This document shows, piece by piece, positions 10,901 to 18,101 of a DNA stretch of 64,000 nt; position 1 is the first letter of the stretch; each line of letters opens with the position of its first letter. Source of the DNA: Saposhnikovia divaricata. Its lineage: Eukaryota; Streptophyta; Magnoliopsida; Apiales; Apiaceae. Both the position numbers and the translations under genes were made by a program. The notes below the pieces were generated by a model, which made no database searches, was not told where the DNA came from, and saw only the letters and a list, made by a program, of their open reading frames with translations. The stretch is from assembly GCA_036435485.1 (NCBI GenBank), contig CM071597.1:176496147-176560146 (forward strand), written 5' to 3'.

Positions 10901-11272
10901 AATAAACCCAGCTTCTAAGAGCTTTTCCACTTCTTGCTTTATGGCCTCTTGCCTTTCAGGTGCAAAGTTCCTCTTCTTCTGCTGTATTATCTTCCGATTA
11001 GGATCGACATTCAATCTATGAGTTATGAGTTGGGGATCAATCCCTGGCATATCAGCTGCTGTCCAAGCAAACACGTCGCTATTTTCTTGCAAGAATGCTA
11101 TCAATTTGCCCTTCAGGGGTTCCTTCAGAGAGGCTCCTATGTAAGTCACCTTCTCAGGGTCGCCTAGCTCCAGAGGAATAGGTATTAAGTCCTCTGCTGG
11201 CTTTCCTCTGTGTTCATCATCACCACGGACATCCATGTCTTCGATCGGAAGTACCTGCCCCCCCGATTCCAT
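7937..11272 (-). CDS. pol: Tat pol: reverse transcriptase, two RNases H, integrase
   Basis: An open 1111-residue frame. RT spans about residues 100-300, with MCIDFTDLNDACPKD, MDGFSGYNQIKMHKDDV and the catalytic YVDD in MEVYVDDMLVKS near 247. The gypsy RNase H follows (LYLYLAVSEQALSAVLIREE). A second, archaeal-type RNase H is near 545-680 (YWVLYFDGASKTKSSGAG, NNEAEYEALIAGL, ADALSQFAS). Integrase has the HHCC zinc finger ending CDRCQK and the D,D,E residues in WGMDILGPF, VTDNGTQFNN and NGQAEVANRI. It has no stops. It starts in a different frame from protease: a run of seven G near 11260, where six would keep frame, separates them. Confidence 0.95.
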   Translation of the reverse strand: MESGGQVLPIEDMDVRGDDEHRGKPAEDLIPIPLELGDPEKVTYIGASLKEPLKGKLIAFLQENSDVFAWTAADMPGIDPQLITHRLNVDPNRKIIQQKKRNFAPERQEAIKQEVEKLLEAGFIEEIQFPEWLANPVMVKKANGKWRMCIDFTDLNDACPKDCFPLPRIDMLIDATAGHEMLSFMDGFSGYNQIKMHKDDVPKVSFITDFGVFCYLVMAFGLKNAGATYQRLVNKIFAHLIGKTMEVYVDDMLVKSLFKADHIKHLREAFEVLRHHKMMLNPAKCAFGVGSGKFLGLMVSKRGIEANPDKIKAILDMEPPRSIRDVQKLTGRVAALGRFISKSGDKCLSFFQALKKVKNFEWTPESQEAFEQLKKYMVEAPLLAKPSPGETLYLYLAVSEQALSAVLIREEKKVQKPIYYVSKVLHGAELNYSPIEKFALALITASRKLRPYFQAHKIEVLTDQQLRNILHSPKASGRLIKWAIELGEFDITYKPRTAIKAQALADFVVECTISNQEVGGQETITTPEKKDKDGELEPDQKEYWVLYFDGASKTKSSGAGLVLQSPDGFTVEYALKLDFQTTNNEAEYEALIAGLGLARIMRVKNLKVCGDSRLVVSQVNGEFEAKDETMAKYLRVVKAVMTQFDECYVEHIPREENVKADALSQFASSEIENYAGSVYFQVLKAPTINSKLVAPIDVGSCWIDPIKAHLETGWLPGSALEARKLSVRALRYALIEGVLYKRSFVIPYLKCLRPQEARDALEEVHEGICGQHLGGRALAHKITRLGFYWPEMLVDAQSYVKRCDRCQKHAPIVRQPPKMLTSVNSPIPFAMWGMDILGPFPVASAQRKFLIVAIDYITKWIEAKPLAKITTKQVAQFFWENIICRYGIPRILVTDNGTQFNNEEFKKYCEENAIELRFTSVAHPQANGQAEVANRIILDGLKKRVERSRNTWVDELLPILWAYRTTCKVTTGATPFLLAYGAEAVVPLEIMQASPRVEAFEPETNEEGMRLALDLIDEVRDEANARNVEHQKKASFYYNHRVKERFFRQGDLVLRKIEASGVGQKGKLAPNWEGPYRVKKTLGRGSYKLETLDGVEVPRTWHALNLKVYYV

Positions 11273-12407
11273 CAGCCCTTAACGCGGATACATAACAACT
11301 TCTTGCCATCTTCTGATCACCCTTTTGTTCTCCAACACCATTCCTGGTTGGAAACTTAATCTTCATGTGATATGTGGAGGCCACAGCCTTGAATGCATGA
11401 AGTCCAGTCCTTCCTAGGATCGCGTTATAGGTCGAGGATGCCTTGATCACAAGAAAATTCAGCATCTGAGTAGCTTCTCTAGGTTCCTGTCCAATCGTCA
11501 TGGGTAACTGAATAGTCCCTTCAACCTTGGACTCAACTCCATTAAATCCGTAGATTGGCATGTTGGTGGGGGTCAACTGAGAATCGGTGTACCCCATTTT
11601 CACAAACGCATTGTGAAACAAGATATCAACAGAAGCTCCATTGTCTATCAAGACTCGTTTCACCTCCGAGTTTCCAATCACAGGAGTTATGACCAACGGG
11701 TCGTCATGGGGGAACTTTACCCCTTCGAGATCTGAATCATCAAACCCAATAACTATTTCAGTCTTGGCACGTTTTGGGGCTTCTCCCACGATGTGCATTA
11801 CTTCTCTGGCATACGCTTTTCGAGAGTTTCGAGTCGTGCCGGCCGCTGTCGGGCCTCCCCAAATCATATTAGCAACTGGCCCTCGGGGCTGTGGGTTACG
11901 ATCACGGTCACGATCGTTATCTCTCCTGTCATTGTCTCTCCTGTCAAAGTCCCTTCTTTGGGTTCCACGATCATCATTCTTCGTGAACCTGCTTAGCTTT
12001 CCTTTTCGGATCAAGAACTCAATCTCATCTTTCAACTGTCTACAATTATCTGTATCATGACCCACATCACGGTGGTACCTACAATATTGATCCTTGTTTC
12101 TTTTTGTGGGATCACCCCTGAGTGGCTTCGGCCATCGGAAATCTTTATCCTTCTCAATATCTAGCAAGATCTGACTCCTAGGAGCATTCAGTCTCGCATA
12201 GTCGTTGAATCTTGATCCCAAATTCTTCTTCGGGGGTGAATCAGAATCCTTGCTAGTCCGGGGATACTTGTCCCTAGCATCGTACTCTTGCTCTTGCTTT
12301 CGTTTCTTCGAATCGTTAGAACCTTTGCCATTGCCTCCTGTGGTTTCCTTCTTCATGCTGTCCTCGGCCTTGATATATTTATCGGCCCTCCGTTGGAGCT
12401 CGGCCAT
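11220..12407 (-). CDS. Tat gag C-terminus (zinc knuckle) and aspartic protease
   Basis: 395 residues continuing the gag polyprotein. The N-terminal part is Lys/Arg/Asp-rich. A knuckle-like motif CRYHRDVGHDTDNC is at about residues 110-125, and the usual RKGKLSRF segment follows. The protease active site is read as LIDNGASVDILF near residue 255, with GFNGVESKVEGTIQLP and AILGRTGLHAF downstream. It overlaps the gag frame by 55 nt in another frame. One extra A in a five-A run near 12428 would restore a single gag-protease frame, so the split looks like a one-base loss. Its 3' end overlaps pol the same way. Confidence 0.85.
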   Translation of the reverse strand: MAELQRRADKYIKAEDSMKKETTGGNGKGSNDSKKRKQEQEYDARDKYPRTSKDSDSPPKKNLGSRFNDYARLNAPRSQILLDIEKDKDFRWPKPLRGDPTKRNKDQYCRYHRDVGHDTDNCRQLKDEIEFLIRKGKLSRFTKNDDRGTQRRDFDRRDNDRRDNDRDRDRNPQPRGPVANMIWGGPTAAGTTRNSRKAYAREVMHIVGEAPKRAKTEIVIGFDDSDLEGVKFPHDDPLVITPVIGNSEVKRVLIDNGASVDILFHNAFVKMGYTDSQLTPTNMPIYGFNGVESKVEGTIQLPMTIGQEPREATQMLNFLVIKASSTYNAILGRTGLHAFKAVASTYHMKIKFPTRNGVGEQKGDQKMARSCYVSALRADGIGGAGTSDRRHGCPW

Positions 12408-13663
12408 ATTTTCCGGAGGGTTTTTGCCAAAGACCTTTTAAAGAAGAGATCTGTGGTTCCGTGTTCCAAGGCTACCATGGCCACCTTATTTTCCAGATCA
12501 GTAATATTCAGCGTCTCCTTGGTGAACCGCTTGAGGTAATCTCTCAGATTCTCATTCTTCCCCTGCACTACATACATAAGGGATGCAGAACTTTTTTCAT
12601 GAACTCTCCCACTAATGAATTGGCTGACAAAGGCGGCGCTCAGTTCTTTGAACGAGCCGATTGAGTTTGCAGGTAAGCGGCTATACCACCTTTGAGCCAT
12701 GCCAGACAAGGTTTGAGGGAACGCCCTACACTTTAAAGCATCGCTTGCAGGCTGCAACAGCAGTGCGTTTGAGAATGTCCTAACATGGTTTGCGGGATCG
12801 CCCGTTCCATCATAGGCCTTAATTGTCGGCATCTTGAACTTCCTTGAGATGCGAGCATTCATTACCTCCTCAGTGAACGGAGGTGTAGGATCAGCAGGAT
12901 CCCCAAGGGGCATCAGATCCCTAGGGTTACTTTTGGGGGTCTCCACCCTTGTTGATTTTTCAATCGGGGCATCGGCCCTTCGTTGCCTCCTTGAGGGCAT
13001 CTCCAGATTTATAATGGGAATTCTCCCTGTAACTGGAGGAGGTTGAATCAGACTTCGCCTTGCTTGCTCTCTAGCAATATCATCCTTCGGCCTTTGGATC
13101 TCTGCCTCATGAGCCTTAATCCTTTCTTCGGCCGTTTGTGGAGGTTCATCATGGATTCTTTGGGACCTCCTTCGAGGTTCTTTACTAGCACGTCGCCTCC
13201 TCGGGGCTTCATCACGATCATCATTGTCATCCTCAGAAGTTGAATCATCAGAATAGGGACCAGAGTAATCATCGTACTCCTGATCTCGGATCTGTAAGGC
13301 ATGACCGCTCGGTCCAGGTTCCCTACGTTGAGGGGGATAATTAGGCAGCCCATACATCGGGTTGGTGTTCAAAGGGAGATCCGTGGTGTGGATCTGTACC
13401 CCCGGAGGTAGCGTACGACCAGCGCTATCAAGAGGAGAAACCACCATCTGAAGAGGGTTAGTTTCTCGGTTTTGAGGAATAGCCACAGTTCCCTCAACAT
13501 GGGGAATCGTCCCTGAGGGTTGAGAGGTTAGAGGTTGAATGACCGTCCCTGTTGGTGGGGGTAATTGTCCTCCCTCAGCGGTGACGAGCGGATCAGAGAC
13601 AGCAGGTGGAGCAGTGCTAAGGGGTATGGCCTCAGTTGATGTTGTTCTTCGTGTTTGAACCAT
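12353..13663 (-). CDS. gag: Tat gag (capsid domain)
   Basis: 436 residues starting at an ATG just inside the primer-binding site. The first 200 residues are low-complexity, with an acidic stretch (YSDDSTSEDDNDDRDE) and an Arg-rich stretch. The retrotransposon gag domain lies at about residues 270-400: FKMPTIKAYDGTGDP, QTLSGMAQRWYSRLP and GSFKELSAAFVSQF, then EHGTTDLFFKRSLAK. The last residues after SLAK are out of the conserved frame because of the A-run frameshift; the true continuation is the protease frame. It would form the virus-like particle. Confidence 0.88.
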   Translation of the reverse strand: MVQTRRTTSTEAIPLSTAPPAVSDPLVTAEGGQLPPPTGTVIQPLTSQPSGTIPHVEGTVAIPQNRETNPLQMVVSPLDSAGRTLPPGVQIHTTDLPLNTNPMYGLPNYPPQRREPGPSGHALQIRDQEYDDYSGPYSDDSTSEDDNDDRDEAPRRRRASKEPRRRSQRIHDEPPQTAEERIKAHEAEIQRPKDDIAREQARRSLIQPPPVTGRIPIINLEMPSRRQRRADAPIEKSTRVETPKSNPRDLMPLGDPADPTPPFTEEVMNARISRKFKMPTIKAYDGTGDPANHVRTFSNALLLQPASDALKCRAFPQTLSGMAQRWYSRLPANSIGSFKELSAAFVSQFISGRVHEKSSASLMYVVQGKNENLRDYLKRFTKETLNITDLENKVAMVALEHGTTDLFFKRSLAKTLRKIWPSSNGGPINISRPRTA

Positions 13664-13678
13664 GGTTCATGTCTTCTT

Positions 13679-13694
13679 CCCACAGACGGCGCCA
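13679..13694 (-). other. Primer-binding site of Tat element
   Basis: On the minus strand TGGCGCCGTCTGTGGG starts two bases inside the 5' LTR. The TGGCGCCGT start resembles the 3' end complement of tRNA-Asp, with divergence after nine bases; the exact tRNA is not certain from this. Confidence 0.75.
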
Positions 13695-13696
13695 AA

Positions 13697-14189
13697 TGTT
13701 GTGGAATAAACTAGTTTACGATTTGTAATTAATGCTAGGGTGGTTGAGCTTCGAGCTTTAATGGCTGCTTCTGCGTTCGAGACTAAACGGTCCTCACAGA
13801 ATGCCTACGTATCTCTGTATTAGAGAATCAAGCCAAGAAAACATAGTTCTGAGGTGAGGGGTCAGGCCCTTTATATAGGCTGAGAAGCCTTTAGAATTAT
13901 GGTAGAAGTTAGAGACTTGGTAGAAAAGTCTTTGAGGAAAGTTCTAGATCTATTCCTTGTAGGAATCAGTTTCCATATTAAATTGGATGCCTTGGTGGAT
14001 AAGTCTGGTGGAAATAATATCCTTATCCAACTCTTATTGCTGAGCTGTTTATTTCCCCCAATATTAATTACGAAATTAATATTATATTAGGGTTTTGGGC
14101 CCATCTGGTGGGCCCCACGTTTGGACCATTCAGGGTCTAATTAATGCCACATTAAATGTGTCTTTAGGGCTTATTTTCAGCCCCTATCA
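13697..14189 (-). repeat. 5' LTR of Tat element (full length)
   Basis: 493 bp with TG...CA ends (plus-strand TGTTGTGG to CCCTATCA). It contains the 139-bp segment missing from the other LTR and a TATA box on the minus strand. Flanked outside by TSD atgac (14190-14194). Confidence 0.95.
13869..13879 (-). promoter_or_regulatory. TATA box in Tat 5' LTR
   Basis: The minus strand reads CCTATATAAAG, about 175 bp before the inner LTR border. This is a suitable place for the promoter of the gag-pol transcript. The corresponding site is deleted from the left LTR. Confidence 0.6.
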
Positions 14190-14194
14190 ATGAC

Positions 14195-14278
14195 CAACCA
14201 CATTAACTCCTTTACACTAGTTATATATTTTGGATAGGTAATAAAATTGTATATAGGGTATAATTTATTTTATTATTA

Positions 14279-14335
<57 letters not shown>

Positions 14336-14584
14336 GTGTTCATTTGTACACAACAAACCGTTTTCATCGTAGATATATATTATGTGGGATGTTAAATTGT
14401 CATTTCTTTGTATTAATTTTGTTGGTAAATTTATTTAATAATCACAAATCTCAGCTTACTGAAAGTAAGCATGAAAAAGCACACATGCAGATAGTTTGGG
14501 ATATGATAGTCAGCAGTAATTTATCTATAATGTTCATAAGTGAGTAAAATTTGTATGCATAATAGATGTGTAATCATAATATGT
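14195..14584. other. Host DNA with ATT microsatellite
   Basis: AT-rich host sequence between two retrotransposon insertions. It includes an ATT/TTA trinucleotide tract at about 14266-14333. The rest (14334-14584) has no ORF or motif I can support. It would be contiguous with 1-2372 on the left and 28523 onward on the right before the insertions. Confidence 0.7.
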
Positions 14585-14586
14585 TA

Positions 14587-14633
14587 CTCCCTCCGACATC
14601 TGGAATGGGAAACTTATATTGAAACGGAGGGAG
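14587..14633. mobile_element. Minimal Stowaway-like MITE (47 bp)
   Basis: Terminal inverted repeats CTCCCTCCG and CGGAGGGAG, the Stowaway (Tc1/mariner-type MITE) signature, are flanked by the TA target duplication at 14585-14586 and 14634-14635. Only 29 bp separate the repeats, so it is far shorter than usual and probably an internal-deletion remnant. The copia-B TSD starts directly after its right TA. Confidence 0.8.
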
Positions 14634-14640
14634 TAGTATC

Positions 14641-15705
14641 TGTTAGACAATCTGTGATAATAGTACAAAATAGTAGATCGTGTGTGTGTGAATAACAGAA
14701 TAATAAAACAAATAAAAGAGGAGACAAGAACGTAAAAACCCGAGTCCAGTGCGTGACTGTCTCCTTAAAGCGTATTTGCCCTCACCGTATGTGCGAGCGA
14801 AACGCCTCCCAGGATAAAACGGATTGCAATGAGGCTACAATAGCGTCACTCTCAGCGAGCTTGAAACGAGGAAGAATATCACCGAAGGAAGAAGAGGCTG
14901 TGTAGAGGATGTGTTTTTCGAATGAATAATCCTAGACCCTAAGGGGGGTATTTATAGGATAGACAAGACTTGTTCGCTACACAACTGCCTAACTTAATTA
15001 AACGCGTTAATTAAGATAAGACTGTAACGAAAAGATAATGATAAAACTTGTGCGCTACTCAGTTACCCCAATTAAAAAGTCGGTGGTAATTTTCCTTTAT
15101 TAATTAACCGCGTTAATTAATTAAGGTAAGGCGGTGGCAAAAAATTCGTTATAAAAACGGAATTGATTTTACCACAATTAATTCCAAATTCGAATTAATT
15201 TAGCCAAATCTTTAAGCCCAAACCCAGTGGAAATAATAATTAGCAAAACTAGTCCGGGATTATTCGGCCCAATTTTCTGCTACATTCGTGTCCGCAGGTC
15301 GCACACGCGGAAAGCCCGAAGGCTTGCGAAGCCTCGAATTTCCCCTCGAAATCCCACAATTCGCACCCCCCCTGCGCGCCCGCGTATGAGATGGTGCAAC
15401 ACTTAACCAACACAAGTGAACACTCCTCTTGTGTTGTACTATATAAAGCAAAGGAAACTCCTTTTCCTTTGCTATGTGGGACTTCAAGTTTAACAACAAA
15501 ATTTCCACTCTTAAGGGACCAACTTTGAGTAATCATAACTCATCCATCCCTTAGTCGTTTTGAGTGTTTAAATATGCATTGGAAAGCTCTCGCGGAGGAG
15601 AACACTCTCCAAGCATGACTTGTTGCAAACACGCACACAAGGCACACTCAAATCGGAGCTCAAAATGACTCGACAATGTGGGTCTAAAACCCACATTTTC
15701 TAACA
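14641..15705 (-). repeat. Complete 3' LTR of copia-B
   Basis: 1065 bp, TGTTAGACAA to TTTTCTAACA on the plus strand. Its right-hand 380 bp match 28134-28517 closely, with a slightly different C-run and a few substitutions. Short open frames on the minus strand here recur in the other LTR copy and are not genes. Confidence 0.92.
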
Positions 15706-15975
15706 ATCCCCCTGATAAGTGGATTTTATATCTACTTAGAACGTCTTATGTCGGCTTGAATTGGTAGTTTTGGCCTCAAGTATGTCGTGTTTTGATTAGT
15801 TTTTAGTGGAAATGTGCAGGATTTTTTATCTCAGGATCGGAGTCGGTAATTGAAGATGTTATGTTGGATATAGGCCCAAGGTGTTTGTTTAAGAAGGTTT
15901 CCAGAAGAGCGAGGGAAAACGAAGCAAGGAACGACAATTATCATGAAAATCAGAAATTCCAGGAAGTTGTCCGGG

Positions 15976-16052
15976 CGGGCGCTCAAGATTCCAGGCGGCC
16001 GCTCAGGGGGGAATTGTCCAGGCGGCAGCTCAAGATTCTAGGCGGCCGCTCA
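15976..16052. repeat. GC-rich ggcggccgctca motif cluster
   Basis: Four imperfect copies of a ggcgg(c/g)cgctca(ag) motif lie in about 75 bp, copied in LTR2 at about 25955-26031. Related motifs recur before the env-like gene at about 22742-22835. The block stands out against the AT-rich LTR. Confidence 0.75.
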
Positions 16053-16143
16053 GCCTGAATTCTGGAAAATTTTACAGTTTTGCCCTTTTCGAATGTTAAT
16101 GCAATTCTGAGTTGTTTCCTTGTATGATCTGGTTTTTAGGGCC

Positions 16144-16151
16144 TATAAAAA
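16144..16151 (+). promoter_or_regulatory. TATA box in Athila LTR1
   Basis: TATAAAAA in the context gggcctataaaaactctgg, about 430 bp into the LTR; the same site in LTR2 is 26123-26130. A suitable position and context for the element promoter. Confidence 0.6.
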
Positions 16152-17115
16152 CTCTGGTTATCATTGTAATCGGGAAGGAGGGTTTTATTTTGTTAACATT
16201 AAGGAGTGAATGATCAATTGTTCGTGACAAGCAACGGATCAAGATCAACCTATCTTGTGTAACTTGGCATTCTTCGGATTTGTTCCTAAACCCTTATTAA
16301 TTAATATTATTCTTTTCTTCATTCTAGTCATGTTTATTAGCATATTTTCATTGAACCCCATGATGATGAACGGTCCAACTATGAACTAATCACCGTCATG
16401 GGGTCCTAACGAATTTATTTACAGAAATTAGTAGTGAATGCCTAATTGATATACATGTGGTGATTTGCGATATCCTTGCATGGTTGTGATTTAATTAAAT
16501 AGATGCGTCGCGAACATCTATCTCGTTAATCTTTAGTGAAGCGACAGTGGATCTCTAGATTAAGAACTTACCATGCTAGCATATGTTCGTGATTGATTTC
16601 ATGATTAGTGGTGTGATTTTAACCATCTCATACTATCTTATGTAATCCTTATGGATAACTTGCTCTTCAACCTTTAGGTTTTCAAATTCTATAGACATAT
16701 AGAGTCTAGACCTAATTGGTGCCTGCATGATTTCTATCTTTTGTGGATATTGTGTAGATTGGTGTGCGTGTACTGAAAGGTAGTGTATACTTATTCCGTG
16801 TTGTCCGATTAGTTATCGTAACCACCATACAAATCGAGTAAAGGCATGATCTCTAATGGACGTATTTAATGAAGTTAGGACCCTATGATTATATTCATAA
16901 ATTAAATCATCCTCTTTTAGTAATTAGTAAATTTGATTAGCATAATATAAAATCAAAACCCAATTTGTCTTTTGTCTTAGCATTGAACGATAATCAAACA
17001 TTGTTGCTTAGACGCATAAACCAAAGTATACAACTTCTGCGGGAACGAATCTTACTTGCTTTTATATTACTTGTTGTCCACGTGCGCTTGCATGTATTTT
17101 GTGCGAACAAGTTTT

Positions 17116-17133
17116 TGGCGCCGCTGCCGGGGA
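17116..17133 (+). other. Athila primer-binding site (tRNA-Asp type)
   Basis: TGGCGCCGCTGCCGGGGA begins six bases after the LTR end. It closely matches the complement of a plant tRNA-Asp 3' end, the usual Athila primer. A second copy follows LTR2 (27095-27112). Confidence 0.88.
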
Positions 17134-17243
17134 GTTGTTATAGTTTATGTGTTTGACATCAGTGGTCGTTAAAGTTCACTGACTCGGATTGGTTACTAAT
17201 TGTTTCCTTGTTGATTCTTTGAAATTCAGGTACTTGAGCGTGT

Positions 17244-18101
17244 ATGCGAACGCGTTTGAAAACTCGCCAAGAAAAGCTGGAAAACAAAGATCGAGAAGAG
17301 GACCGAACAGAAGAAGAACTTGAAACTTTAGAGATGGCAGAGCCAAAGCCATTGAAAGACTTCTCTCAGCCTAAGATCAATGACATTGCATCTAGCATTG
17401 TCAGGCCGGCGATCGCAGCTAATACTTTTGAGATCAAACCAGGCACGATTCAGATGGTACAGAACTCAGTGCAGTTTGGAGGTGCTCCTACTGAAGATCC
17501 AAACATGCACATTCGAAGTTTTATTGAAATCTGTGATACCTTCAAAACAAATGGTGTGTCAGAAGATGCTGTGAAGCTGAGGCTTTTCCCATTCTCTCTG
17601 AGGGATAAAGCTAAGAGCTGGTTACATTCTCTACCAGCTGGATCGATTATAACATGGGAAGACCTTGCTCAGAAATTTCTCACGAAATTCTTCCCTATGG
17701 CTAAAACAGCAGCTATCAGGAATGCCATTACTCAGTTTTCGCAACAATCTGGAGAATCTCTATGCGAGGCATGGGAAAGGTATAAGGAGATGCTCAGGAA
17801 GTGCCCACACCATGGGATGCCAGACTGGTTGGTGATAAATTGCTTTTATAATGGGTTGGGTGCTCAGTCGAGACCCTTGTTAGACGCAGCATCTGGTGGA
17901 GCTCTATGGGCAAAGAGCTATGATGAGGCTTATGAACTTATTGAGATGATGGCTGCCAACGAATATCAAAATCCTACTCAGAGGTTGTCTCAAGGTAAGG
18001 TAGCTGGTGTTCTGGAAGTGGATGCAGCGACAGCTATTACAGCTCAATTGCAAGCCTTGGCTATGAAGGTGGATTCGTTGTCTAATTACGGCTTACAGTA
18101 G
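17244..18101 (+). CDS. gag: Athila gag (capsid part), ends at in-frame TAG
   Basis: 285 residues. A charged N-terminus is followed by the Athila gag domain at about residues 55-220: FEIKPGTIQMVQNSVQFGG, NMHIRSFIEICDTFKTNGV, FPFSLRDKAKSWLHSLPAG and LAQKFLTKFFP. The frame ends at a TAG (18099-18101) and continues open in the same frame directly after it with CELCAGAHDTTQC, a zinc-knuckle-like motif. A CAG-to-TAG change would explain the stop. The family's gag normally continues through this point, so this is probably a nonsense mutation in a young copy; readthrough is an alternative. Confidence 0.88.
   Translation: MRTRLKTRQEKLENKDREEDRTEEELETLEMAEPKPLKDFSQPKINDIASSIVRPAIAANTFEIKPGTIQMVQNSVQFGGAPTEDPNMHIRSFIEICDTFKTNGVSEDAVKLRLFPFSLRDKAKSWLHSLPAGSIITWEDLAQKFLTKFFPMAKTAAIRNAITQFSQQSGESLCEAWERYKEMLRKCPHHGMPDWLVINCFYNGLGAQSRPLLDAASGGALWAKSYDEAYELIEMMAANEYQNPTQRLSQGKVAGVLEVDAATAITAQLQALAMKVDSLSNYGLQ

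Larger units (their letters stand above)
2378..14189 (-). mobile_element. Complete Tat-lineage Ty3/gypsy LTR retrotransposon
   Basis: The element is bounded by TG...CA LTRs and a 5-bp TSD (atgac at 2373-2377 and 14190-14194). Read on the minus strand the order is 5' LTR (13697-14189), primer-binding site, gag, zinc knuckle plus protease, RT, RNase H, a second archaeal-type RNase H, integrase, a long 3' region, polypurine tract and 3' LTR (2378-2733). The second RNase H and the antisense ORF in the 3' region are hallmarks of the Tat lineage (Ogre/Retand/Tat relatives). Size is 11.8 kb. Two frameshifts at homopolymers split gag/protease and protease/pol, and the 3' LTR has a deletion, so this copy is probably not autonomous now. 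Confidence 0.95.
15713..17109 (+). repeat. Athila 5' LTR (LTR1)
   Basis: 1397 bp, TGATAAGTGG to GTGCGAACA. It differs from LTR2 at one position I could see (t at 16351 versus c). It contains a TATA box at 16144-16151 and a GC-rich motif block at about 15976-16052. Confidence 0.95.

Noticed and set aside
15249..15536. Minus-strand frames in the copia-B LTR (repeated at 28112-28348)
   Set aside because: LTR non-coding sequence duplicated in both LTRs; no protein family features.
15861..16058. 65-residue frame in the Athila LTR (copy at 25840-26037)
   Set aside because: It crosses the GC-rich motif block of the LTR and is present identically in both LTRs; no sign of a gene.
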